Shown here: piece after piece, positions 60,032 through 64,000 of the stretch
Layout: each line of letters opens with the position of its first letter
Position numbering within the stretch: position 1 is the first letter of the stretch
NCBI GenBank assembly: GCA_045612845.1
Contig: JAZKZV010000017.1
Location: forward strand, 355,687 to 419,686
Direction: 5' to 3'
Length of the DNA: 64,000 nt
DNA from: Ornithomonoglobus_A sp045612845
Lineage (GTDB): Bacteria; Bacillota; Clostridia; UBA1381
Position numbers and translations under genes: made by a program
Notes under the pieces: generated by a model
Databases searched by the model: none
Told to the model about the DNA's origin: nothing
What the model saw: only the letters and a program-made list of their open reading frames with translations

Positions 60032-60802
60032 CTATTTGTTCCTTTCTGTTTTTGGTTGTATATGGTTAATCATACTTGCAAGATATCCTGCACCAAAGCC
60101 ATTGTCAATATTAACCACCGAAACACCGCTCGCACAGGAATTTAGCATAGAAAGCAATGCAGACAGACCTTCAAAAGATGCCCCATAGCCAACACTTGTA
60201 GGTACTGCAATCACAGGACAATCAGCAAGTCCGCCAATTACACTTGCTAATGCACCCTCCATGCCTGCAATGGCTATTATAACACTCGCACTCATAATAT
60301 CATCAAGATGTGCCAGTGTACGGTGAAGACCTGCAACTCCCACGTCGTAAAGTCTTACCACATCATTACCAAGAGCTGCAGCGGTTGTTGCCGCTTCCTC
60401 CGCAACAGGGATATCACTTGTTCCACCCGTTGCAATAACTATTTTGCCTATACCGTCGGGCTTTGGCATATCACCTATAATTGCACAGCGTGCATCATTG
60501 TAATATTTTAGCGGATGAGTTTTTCCGATTTGAATAGCCGCATCTTCGCCAAGACGTGTTATTAAAATAACGGACTGACCGTTATTTTTCATGCTTTGTA
60601 CAATTCCCGTTATTTGCTCCGCGGTTTTTCCTGCACCATATATTACCTCTGCCACACCTTGTCTTATTTTTCGGTGCATATCAACTTTTGCGTAGCCTAT
60701 ATCTTCAAAAGGCTTTTTCTTTAGCTCCAATACTGCATCATCAATCGAAACAATACCGTCCTTTACATCTTCAAGTAATTTTTTTATATCGGTATTCATC
60801 AT
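60032..60802 (-). CDS. larB: Pyridinium-3,5-biscarboxylate synthase LarB
   Basis: 256 aa, AIR carboxylase-like. The C-terminal part (GTSDIPVAEEAATTAAALGNDVVRLYDVGVAGLHRTL, IAIAGMEGALASVIGGL, PTSVGYGASFEG) is typical. LarB carboxylates and hydrolyses nicotinic acid adenine dinucleotide to start the nickel-pincer cofactor. Start overlaps larE by ATGA; larC begins 4 bp after its stop. Confidence 0.93.
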   Translation of the reverse strand: MMNTDIKKLLEDVKDGIVSIDDAVLELKKKPFEDIGYAKVDMHRKIRQGVAEVIYGAGKTAEQITGIVQSMKNNGQSVILITRLGEDAAIQIGKTHPLKYYNDARCAIIGDMPKPDGIGKIVIATGGTSDIPVAEEAATTAAALGNDVVRLYDVGVAGLHRTLAHLDDIMSASVIIAIAGMEGALASVIGGLADCPVIAVPTSVGYGASFEGLSALLSMLNSCASGVSVVNIDNGFGAGYLASMINHIQPKTERNK

Positions 60803-61542
60803 CGCACCTCCAAATCAAGAACAACAGATTTATAATGTTTTTTTAGCAGTTCGAGTATTTTACTTCTGTGTTTTATCAATAGTGAAAGTTGTGCTTCGGG
60901 TAATTGTATTTTTGCAACCTTGCCTTTAACCCGTATTCGAAAATCACTAAATCCCAGCGAGAACAAAAAATCCTCCGATTTCTCAATTACCATGAGTTTT
61001 TCTTTTGTTATTTTCTCCCCTGTTGCAATCCTTGTGGCAAGACATGCATATGAGGGTTTATCCCACACAAAAAGACCCGCCTCTTTGGATAGTTTTCGTA
61101 TATCTTCTTTTGTAAGTCCGCATTCCTTTAACGGTGAAAGTACACATAGCTCGCGAATTGCTTTAAATCCGGGACGGTCATTTTCATCGTCGGAGGCATT
61201 TGTACCGTCTAATAATATGTCAAATCCGTCCTTTTTTGCCGCATCAACTATTGCTGAAAAAATCGCCTTTTTGCAATAATAGCATCTGTCTGCACCATTT
61301 TCTGCGACGCTTTGAACGGATAAAATTTCAAAATTTATTATTTTAACCTCTACACCAAGCTCTTGTGCTAATTTTGTTGCATCATTAAATTCAAATTGAG
61401 GCTGAAACTCTGATTTTATGTAATATGCACATACTTTTTTTGCATATTTTTTAGCCGCATATAATAAGTATGACGAATCAACACCGCCCGAAAATGCAAC
61501 AGCCACTTCCGGATGTTTAAGAAAAAATTCTTCTAATTTCAT
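60799..61542 (-). CDS. larE: ATP-dependent sulfur transferase LarE
   Basis: 247 aa with PP-loop SGGVDSSYL (18-26). It activates the pyridinium carboxylates with ATP and installs sulfur. Three cysteines are seen: C87 and C90 in RCYYCKK, and C167 in SYACLATRI. L. plantarum LarE gives up sulfur from a single such cysteine; forms with three cysteines bind a 4Fe-4S cluster and can work catalytically, and this protein has that set. First gene of the lar operon; a terminator hairpin (61565-61593) and two membrane-protein genes lie upstream. Confidence 0.92.
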   Translation of the reverse strand: MKLEEFFLKHPEVAVAFSGGVDSSYLLYAAKKYAKKVCAYYIKSEFQPQFEFNDATKLAQELGVEVKIINFEILSVQSVAENGADRCYYCKKAIFSAIVDAAKKDGFDILLDGTNASDDENDRPGFKAIRELCVLSPLKECGLTKEDIRKLSKEAGLFVWDKPSYACLATRIATGEKITKEKLMVIEKSEDFLFSLGFSDFRIRVKGKVAKIQLPEAQLSLLIKHRSKILELLKKHYKSVVLDLEVR

Positions 61543-61552
61543 ATATAGACTC

Positions 61553-61593
61553 CAAAAAAATCAAGGCGGCTCTGTATATACTTCCAGGCCGCC
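61553..61593 (-). terminator. Terminator between the membrane-protein pair and larE
   Basis: Minus-strand GGCGGC (61593-61588), 17-nt loop, GCCGCC (61570-61565), followed by TTGATTTTTTT. Confidence 0.75.
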
Positions 61594-61599
61594 ATTACT

Positions 61600-61914
61600 T
61601 TACTTTCTTTTAAAAAGAGTGGCCTTGATTACACCCTTTGGGTCTTTTACAAGCAAAATTACAAGCCAGATAATAAGACCAAGTGCAACAACCGATAAGC
61701 CAAGGTACAAATCGTTAAGCATATCAACCGCTGCAGGTGCAAAAAATTCTGCGCCAATCTCCATGTACTCAAATACTGCATCAACAAACCACATCAGGGA
61801 CGCTCCCCAATATAGCCAACAAAGTACTCCTATTTTCATTTCATTCTTTGGTGCATTCTTATACCAGAGAATTGTGCATATAATTGCTGCAAAAACAGAA
61901 GTCAACAAAGTCAT
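61600..61914 (-). CDS. Small membrane protein of unknown function (104 aa)
   Basis: Three predicted helices (LTSVFAAIICTILWY, IGVLCWLYWGASLMWFV, LGLSVVALGLIIWLVILLV) and a basic cytoplasmic tail. It begins 1 nt after the stop of the 137-aa gene, with GGTGAG ahead, so the two are translated together. No family name known to me; similar pairs occur in gut Clostridia. Confidence 0.75.
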   Translation of the reverse strand: MTLLTSVFAAIICTILWYKNAPKNEMKIGVLCWLYWGASLMWFVDAVFEYMEIGAEFFAPAAVDMLNDLYLGLSVVALGLIIWLVILLVKDPKGVIKATLFKRK

Positions 61915-61915
61915 A

Positions 61916-62329
61916 TTAACTCACCGCCTCTGCGGTCTTAGCCTCTTTAACAGCTCTTTTTTCTATAATTGATGACACAGCAAGCATACCGCACCATACT
62001 GCACTTATAAGAATTGCCATTGTTGTACCTGCGCTTGTCATTTCTGCAAGCATATCAGCAGTTTCGCCTGTTTCAACCGCAGTCAGGAATGGGAATGTGG
62101 GAATTATTTCTCCATGCCATACGTGCTCAAATGCAAGCAAAGCACTTCCGCCCCAAAGCAGTTTGTTAAGCCAGCCTAATTTTGTTGAAAATTTAATCTT
62201 TGTCGCTTCTTCAACGATTCCGTTAGAAAAGGAAACCTTTGTTGTTACTTCCTTTTCCTTTGATTTTATTACCTTTGTGGCAACTGTTGTGATAACTGCT
62301 TCAGCAGCCGGTACTAAAAAACAACCCAT
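61916..62329 (-). CDS. Membrane-anchored protein of unknown function (137 aa)
   Basis: Starts MGCFLVPAAEAVITTVATKVI, followed by a lysine-rich soluble segment, a helix near WGGSALLAFEHVW and another near MAILISAVWCGMLAVSSII. The early cysteine has no normal lipobox. AGGAGG before the ATG. First gene of a pair ending at the 61553-61593 terminator. Function unknown. Confidence 0.75.
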   Translation of the reverse strand: MGCFLVPAAEAVITTVATKVIKSKEKEVTTKVSFSNGIVEEATKIKFSTKLGWLNKLLWGGSALLAFEHVWHGEIIPTFPFLTAVETGETADMLAEMTSAGTTMAILISAVWCGMLAVSSIIEKRAVKEAKTAEAVS

Positions 62330-62522
62330 AATATCTACCTCCTGTTTTTTGGATGTTTAAAATTTGCCTTTGTTTGATTATAACACAATTTTTTAAATTA
62401 GTAAATAGATATACCCATTATTAACAATTTTCTTCTACATATTACATAATTTATTCCATATATGGCACGGAACACAACCAAAACAACTATATTATTCCAT
62501 TTTACATCTCAAGGTTTATTAA

Positions 62523-62555
62523 AAAAGTGTACTGAAAAAATCAGTACACTTTTGT
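62523..62555 (-). terminator. Terminator of the DUF2085/zinc-ribbon operon
   Basis: 13-bp stem AAAAGTGTACTGA (62523-62535) with TCAGTACACTTTT (62541-62553). The rest of 62330-62604 is AT-rich and shows nothing else. Confidence 0.8.
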
Positions 62556-62604
62556 TTGTAATAGATATATAATTTTCCAGCACACTTAATCAATTTTTGA
62601 AGTA

Positions 62605-62970
62605 TCATAGAATTTTTATGTATTCTAAAAATTTTGTTACCCACCAAACAGTAAACATATGTATACTTATTAACAGATATATTATGCCTATCCCACCAAG
62701 AAAACCTGTAATAAATCGTCTGCAGTTATTACTTTCGATTTTTAATATATTTTGAATACTGCCATCAATAATCATTGGAAGAATAAGCAATAAAAAATAT
62801 AAATATTTTTCACAATGGGTAGTATATGCAGTAACTATGCCAAAAAAATATCCAACAAAAATACCTGTGCACCTGGCACATAAAGGGAATTGCTTTCCCC
62901 TAAAATGAAACGAGCGTTCCGGCTTTTGATGGCACATAAATGCAATAGCCAGAAACTTTTTAACAGTCAT
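62605..62970 (-). CDS. DUF2085 membrane protein
   Basis: 121 aa. FMCHQKPERSFHFRGKQFPLCARCTGIFVGYFFG is the DUF2085 signature, with conserved His and three Cys near the first membrane helix, suggesting a metal or redox site at the membrane. Three more helices follow. Role unknown. It starts 6 bp after the zinc-ribbon gene without a clear ribosome site, so coupling is likely. Confidence 0.85.
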   Translation of the reverse strand: MTVKKFLAIAFMCHQKPERSFHFRGKQFPLCARCTGIFVGYFFGIVTAYTTHCEKYLYFLLLILPMIIDGSIQNILKIESNNCRRFITGFLGGIGIIYLLISIHMFTVWWVTKFLEYIKIL

Positions 62971-62976
62971 AAAATA

Positions 62977-63282
62977 TTAAAAACCACTCATTCCAATTAT
63001 TGCGCCAAGAATAATTGCATAAATAATATAAAATATAACTGACACAATAACACTCACCAATGCACCCTTACCTGCTGATTTAGCCTTTAACGGAGTATTA
63101 TCTTTCCAAACCAAATAAAGAATCAATCCTACAATTGGAATACAAAAACCTAATAATGCCCATCCAAAGCTGCTTGAATCTGCTTGATTTTGTAATGTTT
63201 TGTTTTCCTGGGAACAACCACAACCCGGGCAAATAACAGCTTCATCCATAAGTTCCTTACCACATTTTGAACAATACTTCAT
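62977..63282 (-). CDS. Zinc-ribbon membrane protein
   Basis: 101 aa. Zinc ribbon at residues 2-22 (YCSKCGKELMDEAVICPGCGC, two CxxC knuckles), polar linker, then two membrane helices (FGWALLGFCIPIVGLILYLVW; ALVSVIVSVIFYIIYAIILGAIIG). Common small Bacillota protein of unknown role. ATG 63282 is 7 nt after GAGGTGA; the GTG three codons earlier lies in that site. Confidence 0.8.
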   Translation of the reverse strand: MKYCSKCGKELMDEAVICPGCGCSQENKTLQNQADSSSFGWALLGFCIPIVGLILYLVWKDNTPLKAKSAGKGALVSVIVSVIFYIIYAIILGAIIGMSGF

Positions 63283-63372
63283 TTTTATCACCTCGTATAA
63301 TTTTGTCGACTTGTGTCAATATCATTATATAGTATTTTATTTTGTTTGTCAATAGTTGTTTTGTGGTGTTAC

Positions 63373-63570
63373 TTAGACCTCCACAAAAAAACAAACTCGC
63401 CTAACGGTGCCCTTTTTCTCGTCTATAGACTGAATAGTGTTTTTATAACTTTGGGGTGATGTTGCAAATTTTGAAACAACTGTCATTGATAACACCGCAA
63501 TAATTATAAGCGTAATAATACCAGCCAATCTTTTTATGTTTTCTTTTGATAAAATTTTTCTTAAGTACAT
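63373..63570 (-). pseudogene. Truncated N-terminus of a membrane protein
   Basis: 65 codons with a good AAAGGATGA ribosome site. Residues 1-55 (one helix, GIITLIIIAVLSMTVVSKFATSP, then a SIDEKKGTV segment) look like the start of a larger Clostridia membrane protein in which SIDEKKxTV leads into further helices. Here the frame turns into RRVCFFVEV and stops, so the remainder is lost. Likely decayed, possibly making a small membrane peptide. Confidence 0.5.
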
Positions 63571-63658
63571 ATTTTATCATCCTTTCTTTATTTTTTCAAA
63601 ATAGGGCATGTAATTTTCGCGAAATTTACATGTACTACAATGGGTGGCTTACACCCCA

Positions 63659-63687
63659 TAAAAAAGTGCGTAGCCTGAACTACGCAC
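63659..63687 (-). terminator. Isolated minus-strand terminator hairpin
   Basis: GTGCGTAG (63666-63673) with CTACGCAC (63680-63687); on the minus strand a TTTTTT run follows. No gene to its right is seen in the window's last 200 bp. Confidence 0.55.
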
Positions 63688-63710
63688 AAAAAATGCATAG
63701 CCTCAATGCC

Positions 63711-63809
63711 GCGACACATCTTTTACGCCATACAAGGTGCAAAAATAGAGGATGCATTTTTACCAATATAAAATGCACCTGTTATGGCTAAAATATTCAG
63801 ATGTGCCGC
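63711..63809. repeat. MITE-like imperfect inverted repeat
   Basis: A hairpin of about 100 bp: GCGACACATC (63711-63720) faces GATGTGCCGC (63800-63809), and GCCATACAAGGTGCA (63728-63742) faces TGCACCTGTTATGGC (63773-63787) with two mismatches. GCATTTT/AAAATGC pairing lies in the loop. No ORF of note. Confidence 0.55.
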
Positions 63810-63837
63810 AAATAAAGTATATCATAAATAAGCATAT

Positions 63838-64000
63838 ATTGTCACGAAAAAGAGACAAACTCGCAACCGCGAGTTTGTACCATACTATTCACTATTCACT
63901 ATTACATTAGCTAAATTTTGCACTATTGTGCAAAGCGAAATTATTGCTTTGCAATAGCTAAATAACTCCTTTGGAGTAGCTAAATTAAATTCGCTTTTTA
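63838..64000. repeat. Hairpin-rich tail with three TAGCTAAAT units
   Basis: ACTCGC/GCGAGT hairpin (63868-63885 region), three ACTATTC-type direct repeats, then TAGCTAAAT at 63908, 63955 and 63977, separated by small hairpins TTTGCAC/GTGCAAA, CAAAGC/GCTTTG and ACTCC/GGAGT. No coding frame seen. Confidence 0.5.

Noticed and set aside
63711..64000. CRISPR-like array at the window end
   Set aside because: Repeat units are only 9 bp, irregularly spaced and joined by hairpins; no cas genes near.

Overview
The window is a stretch of chromosome from a low-GC, Gram-positive anaerobe, most probably a gut-type member of the Clostridia. The evidence is the YwlE-type arginine phosphatase, the tig-clpP-clpX and rpsO-pnp order, the lspA-rluD pair, DUF1934, Fe-S-dependent serine dehydratase, copper-amine-oxidase-type stalk domains, and many near-consensus SigA promoters (TTGACA-17-TATAAT) in AT-rich spacers. 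No rRNA or tRNA gene and no CRISPR array was seen.

Layout. 1-4640 is the right-hand end of an integrated mobilisable or conjugative element (MobC-like protein, relaxase, ParB-like protein, 52-aa protein, large serine recombinase), followed by decayed sequence to about 5285. 5286-8120 is a P-type cation ATPase behind a yybP-ykoY (manganese) riboswitch with a terminator-type expression platform. 8171-16562 is housekeeping: ywlE-rimI-tsaD, aroB-lspA-rluD, ddl-murI-DUF1934-S41 protease. 16880-27028 holds an MFS carrier, tig-clpP-clpX-lysA, a polysaccharide deacetylase, rpmE, rpsO and pnp. 27355-31351 holds split chromate transporters with a pyridoxal kinase on the minus strand, then an 8-oxoguanine glycosylase and class II aldolase on the plus strand. 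31625-36477 is a complete branched-chain amino acid ABC transporter (livK-H-M-G-F on the minus strand). 36717-40520 holds folP, a folB-folK fusion, a prs-like gene and an EamA carrier.

40812-57215 is an accessory carbohydrate locus: two glycosidase-type TIM-barrel enzymes (one GH20), a purine permease, an ADP-ribosylglycohydrolase-family protein, a GH28-like protein, a DgoD-like dehydratase, an SDR, an UlaG-like metallo-hydrolase, a stalk-domain deacetylase and four AraC-type regulators. The enzymes lack signal peptides apart from the deacetylase, so imported oligosaccharides or sugar acids are the likely substrates. 57267-61542 holds an unusual XRE-helix-turn-helix/serine dehydratase fusion and the nickel-pincer cofactor genes larE-larB-larC without larA. 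The end (61600-64000) carries small membrane proteins, a truncated gene and hairpin-rich intergenic DNA.

The most unusual signal is non-coding. Three copies of a 200-290 bp structured repeat sit 0-7 bp after plus-strand stop codons (after the S41 protease gene, pnp and the EamA gene). Each has imperfect terminal inverted repeats, a gene-specific terminator nested inside a paired arm, and a second multi-hairpin arm. The paired arms differ between copies but stay complementary, which is covariation. A second family of GTAG-headed REP-like palindromes lies beside a remnant of a REP-associated (RAYT/IS200-like) transposase.
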